Notes under the pieces: model-generated
Seen by the model: the letters and a program-made list of their open reading frames with translations, nothing else
Database searches by the model: none
Told to the model about the DNA's origin: nothing
Shown here: piece by piece, positions 48,685 through 58,747 of the stretch
Layout: every line of letters starts with the position of its first letter
Numbering within the stretch: the stretch's first letter is position 1
Position numbers and translations under genes: made by a program
Source of the DNA: Daphnia pulex
Taxonomy: Eukaryota > Arthropoda > Branchiopoda > Diplostraca > Daphniidae
Direction of reading: 5' to 3'
DNA length: 64,000 nt
Assembly (NCBI RefSeq): GCF_021134715.1
Contig: NC_060019.1
Location: 6,882,001 to 6,946,000 of the forward strand

Positions 48685-49197
48685 TTGCTGCTGATGTCAA
48701 TTGTATTCTGCGATGCAATGCGCAAATCAATCGTGTTCTCGCTTGGATTTGAATTAGAGGTTCATTCCTCCGTGTCGGTACTTGATGGCAAGGAAGTTGA
48801 TGAGTATATCGACGCCTCTTCCCTCCGTTTCAACGCCTCTTGCCGGCCTCTTGCCTATTTTTCCACATTTCTTCATTTTTGAAATCTTCGATTTCTTTCA
48901 ACTTTGCAGCCACTTCTTTTCCAGTTTTTTCCAGCTCTTTCTGATGTGCCTTCCATTATTTTTCTTCTTCCATTCTTTCTCTTGCTGATTTCTCTTTATC
49001 GCTTTCTGCTTCTTTTTTTCTGGATTCTTCGCCTATTCCTCTGCTTTTCTTTTACGCCTATTTTCTTCTTCCTCCTCTTCTACGAGGCGGCTCACATCCG
49101 TGTCATTAACTTGAGACATGAGCAAGTATATATTAATAATATAACAATTAATATATTTACGTCGAGGAAGTTTACCGTTTAGGTTGAGTTGACCTAT

Positions 49198-49372
49198 GAT
49201 ATTGCCGTTTAAATAAACGGAGCAATCTTATTGGATTTTTTGTTATTTGATCCAACAACGGAAAAGGCATCTTTTAAGAAATGAAAATTGACAAGACGCA
49301 CCGCAGAACTAAACTAAGCTCTGAAGAACAGAAAATAAGGAAGAACAGAACTAAACTCTTCTTCTTCAATTA
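49198..49372 (+). repeat. Repeat B, copy 1
   Basis: About 175 bp starting GATATTGCCGTTTAAATAAA and ending CTTCTTCTTCAATTA. It is essentially identical to 50663-50837; the first ~40 bp also occur at 51147-51187. It contains the short palindrome CCGTTTAAATAAACGG. Confidence 0.85.
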
Positions 49373-49576
49373 CTGTTTCGTTTCCATCAAAATTAGCCAT
49401 TTTTTATTGGATTGGATTTTTCTTCTCGAACATGTTCTTCAGTTGTGCTAATGAAGGATAAACGAATCCAATTAGTCACGGTCGACCCTAAACAGGTGGG
49501 CAAAGTGACATAAATAGTTTACGATTATCTGCGTTAGAAGTCCTATTTTGACGAGTCCTATTTCTACTTACTCCTG

Positions 49577-49771
49577 CTCTTCGATCCTCTGACGTTCAGA
49601 AATGGTCCAGGAATTTAGAAAGGAAACAGATGGGGAAAACGGAGGAGTAATGAATTCCATATCCATGGATGCCAAAACCACGTCAACTTCGTCGTCAGCC
49701 AGTGGATTTTAATCAGGGACAACCAATTGAGGAGACAAAGCGACGGGAAGAGAAGCAATTGCTTGTAAAAT
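49577..49771 (-). pseudogene. Detached copy of the CK1-like gene's last exon
   Basis: It matches the C-terminal coding part and stop-proximal segment of the kinase-like gene at 55257-56690 (the piece around CTCTTCGATCCTCTGACG to GGAGACAAAGCGACGGG). Several substitutions and one in-frame stop (TTTTAA where the other copy has TTTTCA on the plus strand) are present. No kinase sequence accompanies it. Confidence 0.75.
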
Positions 49772-49844
49772 GCCGCTGAGCTCGGCGACACCTCGCTGAG
49801 ATTTCTCCCAGTTTGTTCGGCCAGACCTAGAGCTATCGATCGCT

Positions 49845-50378
49845 CAATCGGTACTTACTTTCTAATCTCGCGACTGTCTGTGTTACTCGTGCGTCTGTCA
49901 TATTCAGTCGCCCAGCGATCGCTGTCATCTCACCGTTAAACCTCGTGAATTCTTCTCTGATCCATTCGGATAGAGTTTTCCGTTCTGGGGTGACCCCGAA
50001 CCCTTCTAAATTCGGAGCCAGTATTTCAGGTGAATAATGGGCTCCTGCCTGTCTTTGTATGTCGTCTATCGTTAATCCAATTTTCGGTGACTAGGGTTCG
50101 TTCGTGTTCCCCTCTAAGTTTATGACCGGTGGAGAGCCACTCGGGTTTCGGTCTGAGGCCCTACTCGACGGCCTACTCCTTGGTAGGTTGAGCTTACCGT
50201 CGGGATTCTTTCTTGGTGCTCGTCTGGATTTCGCTCCAGTATCGGCTCCCTTTCCGCTAGTACCCGATTCATGCTTTCTTCGCTGTCTGTTATTACCCGT
50301 TCTAACAGATTTTTGCCGGTTAGGAGTATCATCTTTACTCCCCTTCCGTTTTGATCGTTTTTTGTCAGAGTGCATCAT
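49845..50378 (-). pseudogene. Lysine/arginine-rich ORF (ORF Y) with in-frame stop
   Basis: It starts MMHSDKKRSKRKGSK; the first 95 codons are basic and Ser/Pro-rich (RRAPRKNPDGK, SRPSSRASDRNPSG). A TAG at 50093-50091 stops it, but the same frame continues open with ordinary globular composition (IGLTIDDIQRQAGAHYSPE, LEGFGVTPERKTLSEWIREE, MTDARVTQTVARLESK). Family unknown. The basic N-terminus plus helical C-terminus would fit a capsid-like (Gag) or DNA-associated protein of a mobile element; this is inference only. Confidence 0.45.
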
Positions 50379-51535
50379 TTAATCGTATAATGAAAAAGAC
50401 AGACACAGTTCAAATTTTATACAAGTGCTTTATTCTCGATAACAACACAGGGATTGATACAGAACAAGACTCAATGGGTCATTGGCTCTGAAGCTAAGTC
50501 GAGCTTCTTCGCCACCTCTTCAAGCGTATCGACCGATCTGTCCTGATTGATCAAATTCAGGGCAGCGTTCTTTAGGGCTTTCTCTTCTTCCTCCTTCGCC
50601 GTGACTATGGGTTCAGGTTCCGACTCGGAAGATGAGTCCACCAACCGGCGGAATCTTCGATGGATATTGCCGTTTAAATAAACGGAGCAATCTTATTGGA
50701 TTTTTTGTTATTTGATCCAACAACGGAAAAGGCATCTTTTAAGAAATGAAAATTGACAAGACGCACCGCAGAACTAAACTAAGCTCTGAAGAACAGAAAA
50801 TAAGGAAGAACAGAACTAAACTCTTCTTCTTCAATTAATCGTTTTTTGTCAGAGTGCATCATTTAATCGTATAATGAAAAAGACAGACACAGTTCAAATT
50901 TTATACAAGTGCTTTATTCTCGATAACAACACAGGGATTGATACAGAACAAGACTCAATGGGTCATTGGCTCTGAAGCTAAGTCGAGCTTCTTCGCCACC
51001 TCTTCAAGCGTATCGACCGATCTGTCCTGATTGATCAAATTCAGGGCAGCGTTCTTTAGGGCTTTCTCTTCTTCCTCCTTCGCCGTGACTATGGGTTCAG
51101 GTTCCGACTCGGAAGATGAGTCCACCAACCGGCGGAATCTTCGATGGATATTGCCGTTTAAATAAACGGAGCAATCTTATTGGATTTTCCGGTTAGGAGT
51201 ATCATCTTTACTCCCCTTCCGTTTTGATCGTTTTTTGTCAGAGTGCATCATTTAATCGTATAATGAAAAAGACAGACACAGTTCAAATTTTATACAAGTG
51301 CTTTATTCTCGATAACAACACAGGGATTGATACAGAACAAGACTCAATGGGTCATTGGCTCTGAAGCTAAGTCGAGCTTCTTCGCCACCTCTTCAAGCGT
51401 ATCGACCGATCTGTCCTGATTGATCAAATTCAGGGCAGCGTTCTTTAGGGCTTTCTCTTCTTCCTCCTTCGCCGTGACTATGGGTTCAGGTTCCGACTCG
51501 GAAGATGAGTCCAACAATCGGCGGGATCTTCGATG
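50354..51535. repeat. Repeat A: three near-identical ~310-bp copies interleaved with repeat B
   Basis: Copies at 50354-50662, 50838-51146 and 51227-51535 each begin ATCGTTTTTTGTCAGAGTGC and end near CTTCGATGGAT. They carry the last 60 or so codons of ORF X plus its 3' spacer and the first codons of ORF Y. Between them are a full repeat B (50663-50837) and a truncated B (51147-51187) joined to a second copy of the ORF Y start. Copies 1 and 2 agree with each other (CCACCAACCGG) against copy 3 (CCAACAATCGG), so copy 3, attached to the full ORF X, is likely the source. Confidence 0.9.
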
Positions 51536-52186
51536 GATCGGGCCGGGCAGCTCGGTCGTTGCTGCTGCGGTTTTCTCCTCCACTGGAGTTGGGGCCTGAG
51601 TCGGGGCCTTTGTGGTTATTGGTGTCTCCTTGAGAAGCTCCTCTTCGGCGCTGTCTGTATCGAACAGCCCCTTCGATTTGCTTTTCAAGTTAACAGGCTC
51701 AGTTCCAGGTGTGATCCCTTTGCCTGGCTCAGGATCTTTGGCAGATCTGAGACTATTGCGTCTCGCCGCCTGTTTTCCTGCCGCTTCTACCAACTCCTTT
51801 GAGGGAGGGTTGATAGCTGACTTTTGCCGGGCCTTCGGGAGTTTCACCAGCGTAACGCCGGGATTCTCGTCGTCGAACCTTTTGATGATCAGTTTCAACT
51901 CTTTGGCGGGCGTACTCTTGGCGGCGGGCGCGTCTTTCACCACGGGCTTCGGCTGGGCTATAGCCTTGCCTTTCGTTGGCTTGAAGCTAATTGGACTTAG
52001 CGGGACCGGAGGGTGTAGGATCTGGGTTTGGGCCTCTTTCGAAGCTGCCGCCTTTTTCCTTCCAGCTGCCGGTTGCCTTCTAGGTGTTTTTGCTACCTTT
52101 GCTTGGCTCGTCGAGGCCAATGGCTGCGGAGCGTCTGGGCATACATCACAAGCTCTGCAAAATTTGAACACCTTTCTACATCCCAT
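51344..52186 (-). CDS. ORF X, 280-aa Lys/Pro/Ala-rich protein of unknown family
   Basis: It starts MGCRKVFKFCRACDVCPDA, with four cysteines in the first 16 residues. A long low-complexity basic and Pro/Ala-rich region follows (TPRRQPAAGRKKAAASK, PAAKSTPAKELKLIIKR), then an acidic/Ser patch (LLDSSSESEPEP) and a helical C-terminus (NLINQDRSVDTLEEVAKKLD). It is open for its full length and GC-richer than its surroundings. It begins 5 nt after the stop of the karyopherin-like exon, so its true 5' end may be missing. I recognise no domain. Confidence 0.4.
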   Translation of the reverse strand: MGCRKVFKFCRACDVCPDAPQPLASTSQAKVAKTPRRQPAAGRKKAAASKEAQTQILHPPVPLSPISFKPTKGKAIAQPKPVVKDAPAAKSTPAKELKLIIKRFDDENPGVTLVKLPKARQKSAINPPSKELVEAAGKQAARRNSLRSAKDPEPGKGITPGTEPVNLKSKSKGLFDTDSAEEELLKETPITTKAPTQAPTPVEEKTAAATTELPGPIHRRSRRLLDSSSESEPEPIVTAKEEEEKALKNAALNLINQDRSVDTLEEVAKKLDLASEPMTH

Positions 52187-52191
52187 AGTTC

Positions 52192-52777
52192 CTAATTGTC
52201 ATGGTCATTCTGAAGTGATGGAAATTTAAAATCACACATTTTCTCTGCATCTGGGAAAAATTTGGGGAAAAAACGCATAACTTCGGTTGACATGGCGAAG
52301 AAGTTTAGATATGCATCTGGGAAATGTTCACCATCTGCTAAATCAAAACATGACTTGTAAAAAAAAGACGCAATGTTCACGAATGTTTCAGTCAGAATTT
52401 CCATCAGTACTTCTGAAAATGTTTGCTGGCCCATAACCTCCTCAACAATAACCCAACACAAATAAATAAATTGTTGATTGTCTTGGATGGGTGTTGGTTT
52501 CCATAAATCTACAGCTACATCTAACAAACTGCCAATGTAAGCCACTTTGTTGACAGCACTACAAATTCTTCGTATAACGAGAAGCGATTGAAGTTTTAAG
52601 GTGTTTTCAAGCTGCAACCTCCAAGCGTTAACATCACCATCTACGCAGCGTCGTTGGTACTCTTCTAGAAAAGTTGTAAACTCTACTACATCCGCTAGCT
52701 CTTGCATTGAGCCAAAAACTCTACTAGAAGCGGAAGATTGGTCGTAGACGTGAGGCGTCTTGGGAAGCAGAGGTTCA
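52192..52777 (-). pseudogene. Single exon with karyopherin-like helical-repeat character
   Basis: A polypyrimidine tract and AG (CTGCCAG at about 52778) precede an exon open for about 195 codons to a TAG at 52194-52192. It is all helical and amphipathic (LLVIRRICSAVNKVAYIGSL, FVNIASFFYKSC, DAYLNFFAMSTEVMRFFP), which recalls importin/exportin HEAT repeats. No partner exon is found on either side; instead two unrelated ORFs abut it. It is probably a captured or isolated gene fragment. The family call is weak. Confidence 0.35.
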
Positions 52778-52800
52778 CCTGGCAGAAAAAAAAACATGTC

Positions 52801-53577
52801 TCAAAAATAGGCATTTACATAGACAAAGAGAGATTCCTGGTACGTCGAGGCTGATGGCGGAGGCACTTTTACTGGCGTCGAAATTCGATCGAGCGCTTTC
52901 AGCAAATCAGAGACAACCGGGTCACTCGCCGTGCCCGGTACCACGAACTTCCCTGCAGCGAATGCCGCCTGCAGTTGGTGGAAAAGGTCTCCTAGTAGGA
53001 TTGGGTCTCCGATCGGTGTAACAAACTGAACCGTTACTGGGGCGACCGAGTTACCCTGATCAGCTGGAGGGTCAACCCTACGACGTTTAGAACGCTCGTA
53101 CGTCTCTCGCTTATCTTTCGCTTCCTTATCTACCAGGCGTATCTTTGCCTCTTCCACCGCGTCGCGCTTTCTCTTCTTGGCCGCACGAACCTCTTGTCGT
53201 AGAGCGTTCTGTGTCTCTTTGTCCCTCCGAATGAGCGCCTCGTCCTCGTCAAACTTAGCTCTCTGCTCGGGAGTCAATAGTGCCAAGGCCTCTCTCTCAA
53301 ACTTTTCCGCTTTTGCGATCTCCCACTTGGATTTAGGCTTTGCCTTCTGCAAAGCCAAGGGTGGAGTGGCCCCTGTGAGCTCGTAGAACTCAATTGGAAA
53401 CAGGACCTCGAGTAGCTTCCAGCCCTGTCTCTTTCCGTCCTCGATATCTCCGTTACGGTCGTCGTCCACGAGCTTTGTGGCGTATGCCTTGATGTTGGCG
53501 ATGGATTCGTTCAGCGACCTAGGCGTGTCGGCTACGAATTGCCTGCTTGGGACGTTCTTGCTCGTGAATTTCAACAC
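52801..53577 (-). CDS. 258-aa ORF of unknown family with charged coiled-coil centre
   Basis: It starts MLKFTSKNVPSRQFVADTPR and stays open and GC-rich throughout. Residues 85-170 are strongly charged and helical (LLTPEQRAKFDEDEALIRRD, RAAKKRKRDAVEEAK, ERSKRRRVDPP, the last a possible nuclear localisation signal). The C-terminal third is hydrophobic-helical (LLGDLFHQLQAAFAAGKF, VVSDLLKALDRI). Composition and neighbours are compatible with a Gag-like ORF of a retroelement, but no zinc knuckle or other hallmark is visible. Confidence 0.4.
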   Translation of the reverse strand: MLKFTSKNVPSRQFVADTPRSLNESIANIKAYATKLVDDDRNGDIEDGKRQGWKLLEVLFPIEFYELTGATPPLALQKAKPKSKWEIAKAEKFEREALALLTPEQRAKFDEDEALIRRDKETQNALRQEVRAAKKRKRDAVEEAKIRLVDKEAKDKRETYERSKRRRVDPPADQGNSVAPVTVQFVTPIGDPILLGDLFHQLQAAFAAGKFVVPGTASDPVVSDLLKALDRISTPVKVPPPSASTYQESLFVYVNAYF

Positions 53578-53869
53578 TGCAATAACAAGAAAGAGATTAG
53601 TTTCGTAACTTTAGGTCCGTATTAACCAGATTTCAGGACCGTCTCACGGTTTCTACTTTGGTTAATAACAGACAAATCTAACGTACAAAAAAACAATGAA
53701 TATATCAGAAATATTGCATTACATTAAGAAGACTTACCAGAGTTGAAAATGTTGTCAAGTGGAAGTTCAGAACGAATGAATTTTTCAATTTTTGAATTAT
53801 AATTTTAGTCATTTCACCTCTGACCATCAAAACGTTCGGTTTTGAAGATTAAACTTCCTCTGGTAGTAC

Positions 53870-55037
53870 TGTTCCAATTGAAAAGGATGGCGTTGTCGTA
53901 GCTTTTATATATTATATTATACATAAGCTAAGATTTTTCAGATATTTTTGTTTCAATTTCTTGAAAATCTATAGCAGCAGGATCGCGGTCCTTTGTCAAT
54001 GCTTTAAGCAATTTGATTTCGGTTGCTTGAAGTAATGTACGTATTTATAATGTAAATAAATAAGTAGTCCCCTTAAGTAGGTGGGGCCCAGGTGGCACTG
54101 CCACCATTGACACAGAAAAACCCGCATCAAATCCAGCATTGTTGGAGAATACCTCTACGGAGATCTTCTCCCAATCGATCAGATCAGATTTATAAACGTC
54201 CTCGTTTTTGAAGAACTTTCTTGGGTCCCTACAAACGTTGTCTATTTTCCGTTCAAGTGTTTTAATTTGTTTTATTGATAACGTTTTGTGGGGCAATCCC
54301 AACGCTGTTTTCTCAGTCAAAAGCTTCTTGGCATCGTCTCTTGAAATTGTAAATTTTTCCGTGGCGATCCATACCAATTCTCTCAGAACGGCTTCTTCCA
54401 ATTTATTTTCCTGCTTTGGAAGCATTTTCAAGTCGTGGGTAGGTTCAGAAGAAATATTGTTGTTGACCAAAAAGTCCTCCGTCTTCCTATGGTAGTACTG
54501 TTCCAATTGAAAAGGATGGCGTTGTCGTAGCTTGATTTTTTTCGATATTTGCGTTGCAATTGCTTTTAAATTTATGTTGGCAGGATTGCAGTCATTTGTT
54601 AGTGCTTTAAGCAAATTTTGTTCTTTATTTCTGACAGCGCTTCCCTCAAAAAATTGGGGTCGAGTCGGCACTGCCACCATCGACGAAGAAAATCTCAATC
54701 AAAGCCAGCACGGCCGGAGAAAACATCCACAGCGATTTTCTTCCAATTCATCTAACTGCTATACATCAGCATTTCTAAACAATTTTTATGGGTTTTCACC
54801 AACACTTGCAATCCTTTTTTCGAGAATAGCCACTTTTCCCAATGGAGTCTTGTGTGGTTGACCTGCTGCTATCTTAATATTAAAAATCTTTTTTACGATC
54901 TCCAATGAACTTCTCAGTTGGTCAGATGCAATTTGTAACAATTCTGCAAAGACTGCTTCTTTTAATTCCTCCTCCTGCTTCGTTGTCTTTTTGATGATGT
55001 TTGCCTTTATAGCTTTGGACGAACGACTAACTTTCAT
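53870..55037 (-). pseudogene. Tandemly repeated unknown ~190-aa domain, partly decayed
   Basis: Two diverged copies are read on the minus strand. One (54698-54045) has NDCNPANINLKAIATQIS, LRQRHPFQLEQYYHRK, EEAVLRELVWIATEKF and GLPHKTLSIKQIKTLERKID. The other starts at 55037 (KVSRSSKAIKAN, EEAVFAELLQIASDQL, AGQPHKTPLGKVAILEKRI) and breaks after VGENP. A third partial copy of the HPFQLEQYY part, with a stop, lies at 54010-53870. The shared pattern is a helix-rich EEAV..EL..IA block and an HKT..LEK.I block. Family not recognised. It could be one multi-exon gene or a tandem array of relics. Confidence 0.45.
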
Positions 55038-55256
55038 ATTCTAGACAAAGTAAAAAGAATAATACAAGTGGTACTCATTTTTTACATGCTTATTGTCTCT
55101 GTATTATTCCTCCTCATCGTAACACCTTTTGGAGAGTTGAGGCCAGCTCCTTTTTGGCTAATACCATATTCCACACAAATCTCTTCAAACTTGCTTGAGC
55201 ACTGAAAGAAAAACCAATATAGAAAAAATAAACAGTAAATAACTTACTAGCACTTA

Positions 55257-56690
55257 CTATTGTCTGTTGCTCTTCATTTTTTCATATCTAAACATATTGG
55301 ATCGTCTGCTCTCTTCGATCCTCTGACGTTCAGAAATGGTCCAGGAATTTAGAAAGGAAACAGGTGGGGAAGACGGAAGAGTAATGAATTCCAAATCCAT
55401 GGATGCCAAAACCCAGTCAACTTCGTCGTCAGCCAGTGGATTTTCATCAGGGACAACCACTTGAGGAGACAAAGCGACGGGGGGAGAAGCAACAGACAAA
55501 GCTGTGCCCATTTCACTTTGTTGTTCAGGCATTTTGTCTCTGGTGACATCATCAAAATACTTCTTTGCGAGACCAAAATCTATGTGAAATTGATAAAGTT
55601 GTGGGTTTGTCAGATCAACTTTATTCAGTTGATTTTTACCGATTATGTGGATCATATTTTCCTTGTTATTTTCACTCCGGTCGACAAGAAAGTTTCCTGA
55701 TCTGACATCACAGTGGATGAGATTGTGACTGTGCACCATCTTTAATCTATCGATTTGTTATTTTAAAAAGAGATGACTTTTTCAGTTCGGGACATTGAAT
55801 TACAAAAGATTTAGATTCTTTTTCAACTGTAAGGCAATCAATAAGACTGTTTTCAAGGTAAACTTCCGACCACACAAGTCAAAAAGGTCTTCCAAGCTGT
55901 GGCCCATTAGCTCCATGGCCATTGCGTTGTTCTTTTTGCCATAAGGCCCAAAATAGTACACTTGAGGTAGGACAGCTAAGGAAGAAAAGTATAAATTAAA
56001 AAAAAAATTTTAAATTTTTAAGTTAAAAGAGCCGAACTGTTTCAATTTTTGGTTTTACTTGTGTTTTTGTGGAGCCATATCATCCGGTAAAGTTTATGCT
56101 CCTTGTTAAGTAGGGTTGCCTCCAGTTCAAGGTGCTCCAACTTGATGAAAACAGGTTGATTGGTGTTAAAATTCTTGCCGTAAAAGAAAGAAGGTAACAT
56201 AAAAATTATTATTACATAAAATAATTACGTGATAACAAAAGCTCCAATGCTTCTTTGCTCGATGGGAAACTATTTTAGTACTAGAAGTCAAAAGGATGCA
56301 TCCAGCCAAAAGATTGTTTTGTTTTTCCAAGAAATTATAAACTTATAACCACACGCTTTCACACAGTTTGACTACAATCAAATTTCTTCACAGAAAGATA
56401 ACTTAAAACCTCTCTTGACAGAATCAAAACAATCTGACATCTATTTGATAATTATGTCTGACAACGGCACCCTCCTTCTCCACGACGCACTTTTGTCTTT
56501 GTACCCAGTACTAACCAAATAAGTAATAATAATTACCTATTCTCAATTTGCTGCCACCAATCTTTACCCCAACCTCGAAATTCGAGCCCACCATTAACAC
56601 TCGCGAAGAAGAGGTGGATACCGTAGAACTGCTCCTTTCTCGCATCCGATGACCCCCATCTTCAGATGGGCTGGATGACTGCATGGTATT
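55257..56690 (-). pseudogene. Truncated casein kinase 1 gamma-like pseudokinase
   Basis: Exon-like blocks follow CK1-gamma order. A Ser-rich leader with SSRVLMVGSNFEVGVKIGG (about 56640-56550) precedes the ATP-binding QPVFIKLEHLE with the catalytic Lys (about 56150). Next comes [17 protein letters not shown] and [20 protein letters not shown] (55980-55850). Then come VHSHNLIHCDVRSGNFLV and HIDFGLAKKY (55739-55550), and a unique acidic tail ending at 55257. The catalytic loop has HCD in place of H/Y-R-D and lacks the KPEN lysine, the Gly loop is altered, and the whole C-lobe is absent: after the DFG segment the frame passes into unrelated Pro/Asp-rich sequence. A copia fragment abuts the 5' end. 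It is either a pseudogene or an expressed pseudokinase. Confidence 0.65.
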
Positions 56691-57676
56691 GGTCATCAGC
56701 TGGACGTCAAGACAGCCTTTTTTTACGGGGATCTGGAAGAAGAGCGTTACGTGCAGCAGCAGGAAGTCTTTATCCAGCCAGGGGAGGAGCATCTGGTCTG
56801 CCGATTACACAAACCACTGTACGGCCTGAAAAAATCACCGTGGAAATGGAACGAGAAATTTGACTCGTTCATCATTCAGTTTGGCCCATCTCGCTCAACC
56901 GCTGACCAATGCATCTACTTTCCCACAGATCCTCATTCACGTCTTGTACGGGTGCCATCAACTGATCATCTTGAGGACAATCCAGATTTGACGCACTACC
57001 GCGCGCTGGTCGGAGGCCTTTTTTACGTGATGGGTATGACTAGTCCCGACATCGCCTTTGCGGTCATCGCAGTATCTCGTCACTGTCATAGTCCCGGCAA
57101 GCCTCACTGGAAGGCCGCCAAGACGATTTTGACCTATCTAGCTGGGACTCCCAACCATGGTCTATGCTTTTCTGTGAACGAATCGACCAATCATCGTGTG
57201 GGCTACTCGGATGCGGACTATGCGGGCTGCCCAGACACGCGTCGATCTACCACTGGTCTGGTTTTCTCCTAAACGGCGGCCCGATAGCTTGGAAAAGCCA
57301 CCTCCAGAAACCCGTGGCACAATCGACGGCAGAAGCAGAGTACTATGCAGCTGTATACGCGTGTCGAGAGATCGTCTGGCTACGTGAAAATCTTAATCGG
57401 CTAGGAATCGAACAGCCCACGTCTTCACCATTCCATTGCGGTAGCAAAAGCGCTATCCTGATGATGCACAATCCGGTCTTCCACGATCGAACCAAGCATA
57501 TCGGAGTGAAATATTATTACATACGCCAACAAATTCAGGCAGTAGAAGTCAAAGTAATCTCTGTCCCCACCTCTGATCAGCTTGCTGATATGCTAACGAA
57601 GCCATTACCAACATCAACCTTTGAACTTAACCGCACCAGGATCGGGGTAGTCCAGAAACCATCAAGCCTTCGTTAA
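56690..57676 (+). mobile_element. Truncated Ty1/copia pol: reverse transcriptase and RNase H
   Basis: It begins abruptly in the RT palm (HQLDVKTAFFYGDLEEE). It continues with CRLHKPLYGLKKSPWKW, an IGGLLYV-type segment (VGGLFYVMGMTSPDIAFAV), SDADYAGCPDTRRSTTG of RNase H, STAEAEYYA and KHIGVKYYYIR, and ends ADMLTKPLP. All are standard for copia. A frameshift falls near 57270, at the RNase H block, and a deletion removes part of the RT around 56940 (before RVPSTDHL). Gag, protease and integrase are absent. It is non-functional. Confidence 0.92.
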
Positions 57677-57823
57677 GAAAAACACCCTGAATTGTCTCCC
57701 GAAACTTTCTCACAATTTGTTTAGCAGTAATCTATAACCCATCATCCAAACAAGTCCTACCCTCTTTAATTTTTTCATTGTTATCTTTTTTGAATATTTT
57801 TTGATCGACAGGGGGGGGGGGGT

Positions 57824-58189
57824 TGTAATGTTTCTCGATCAATGACACTGTTAATTTCTGAACACGGCTTCCCCTGGGTTCTCTCCTAGAAAACGTTGCT
57901 GTACGTTTTTCTATCGCTGCTCTCCTACACAACGTTGATATACGTTTCCCTATTGTTTTCTCTCTCTTGTGTTTTTCTATCTACGAGTGCGGAAGTCTAA
58001 AATGACTCTTCCTCTTTATAACCTATGTAAATAAAAGACGGGCAAAGATCCCAAAATACAAAGATATTCCTCGTTCGAGAAGGCCAAGTAGTTAAACCCT
58101 TTTATAAATAAAACAAACCCATCTTCTGTCTGCTAAAGCTTTTTCTAGGGCCGAAAGAGATATTTGCTACTGAGCGATGATGCGCTACA
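57824..58189 (+). mobile_element. 3' LTR of the copia element, preceded by a poly-G polypurine tract
   Basis: A run of 12 G at 57811-57822 serves as the polypurine tract. The LTR then starts TGTAATG and ends GCTACA, giving the usual TG..CA with TGTA/TACA ends, about 366 bp. AATAAA-type signals lie near 58028 and 58109. No 5' LTR partner is in the window. Confidence 0.7.
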
Positions 58190-58214
58190 TCCACTGTTAT
58201 TAGAAGAATTGTTG

Positions 58215-58477
58215 AAGATCTTCGCCCTAAGTTTGGGAACGCTCCGTTAGCTATATGCAAAATTAGGGTACTTCCCAAACTTAGGGCTCGAGTTAAAAGT
58301 TAACCTGCCCTTGATTGCAAAAATCTGAAAAAAATCAGCTTATTGCTACACACTATGGCTACGGCCAAAAAAAAAATTCGTCGGAATCCGACGAAAATTG
58401 GATTTTTGGGAACGCCGAGAAAAACGCCTTTATCTATAAGGTTCTCTCGCGCGTTCCCAAACTTTAGGTAGGTACTG
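58215..58477. mobile_element. Fold-back element, TTTGGGAACGCG family, third copy
   Basis: The left arm AAGTTTGGGAACGC at 58229-58242 and the right arm CGCGCGTTCCCAAACTTTAG near 58449-58467 are followed by GGTAGGTACTG and TA, matching the end of the element at 4582-5201. The inner GGGAACGC motif near 58407 is also shared. It is shorter (about 265 bp) and sits just after the copia LTR. Confidence 0.65.
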
Positions 58478-58747
58478 TATTTTTTTTTACATATTGTTAT
58501 TTTATAGATCAATACACATAAAGCTAATTTTTTTTAAATATAAAAATCTTAATTTTAATTAGAATAAACTAATATGAATGATCTGGTGGGTGTGTTGGAA
58601 ATTTTTTTTCCAACACTGCTGTTGGAAAAAAAATTTTTTTTCTTCACAATACGATAAATAACATTACAAACTATAAGTTGTATTAATTTCGCCAGGGTTT
58701 TATTTTTCATTCTTTGTATAAATTGATTCAAATTTAACCCGCTTTTT

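Noticed and set aside
51612..52229. 205-codon plus-strand ORF opposite ORF X.
   Set aside because: Mirror of a GC-rich low-complexity ORF; no start context or family signal.
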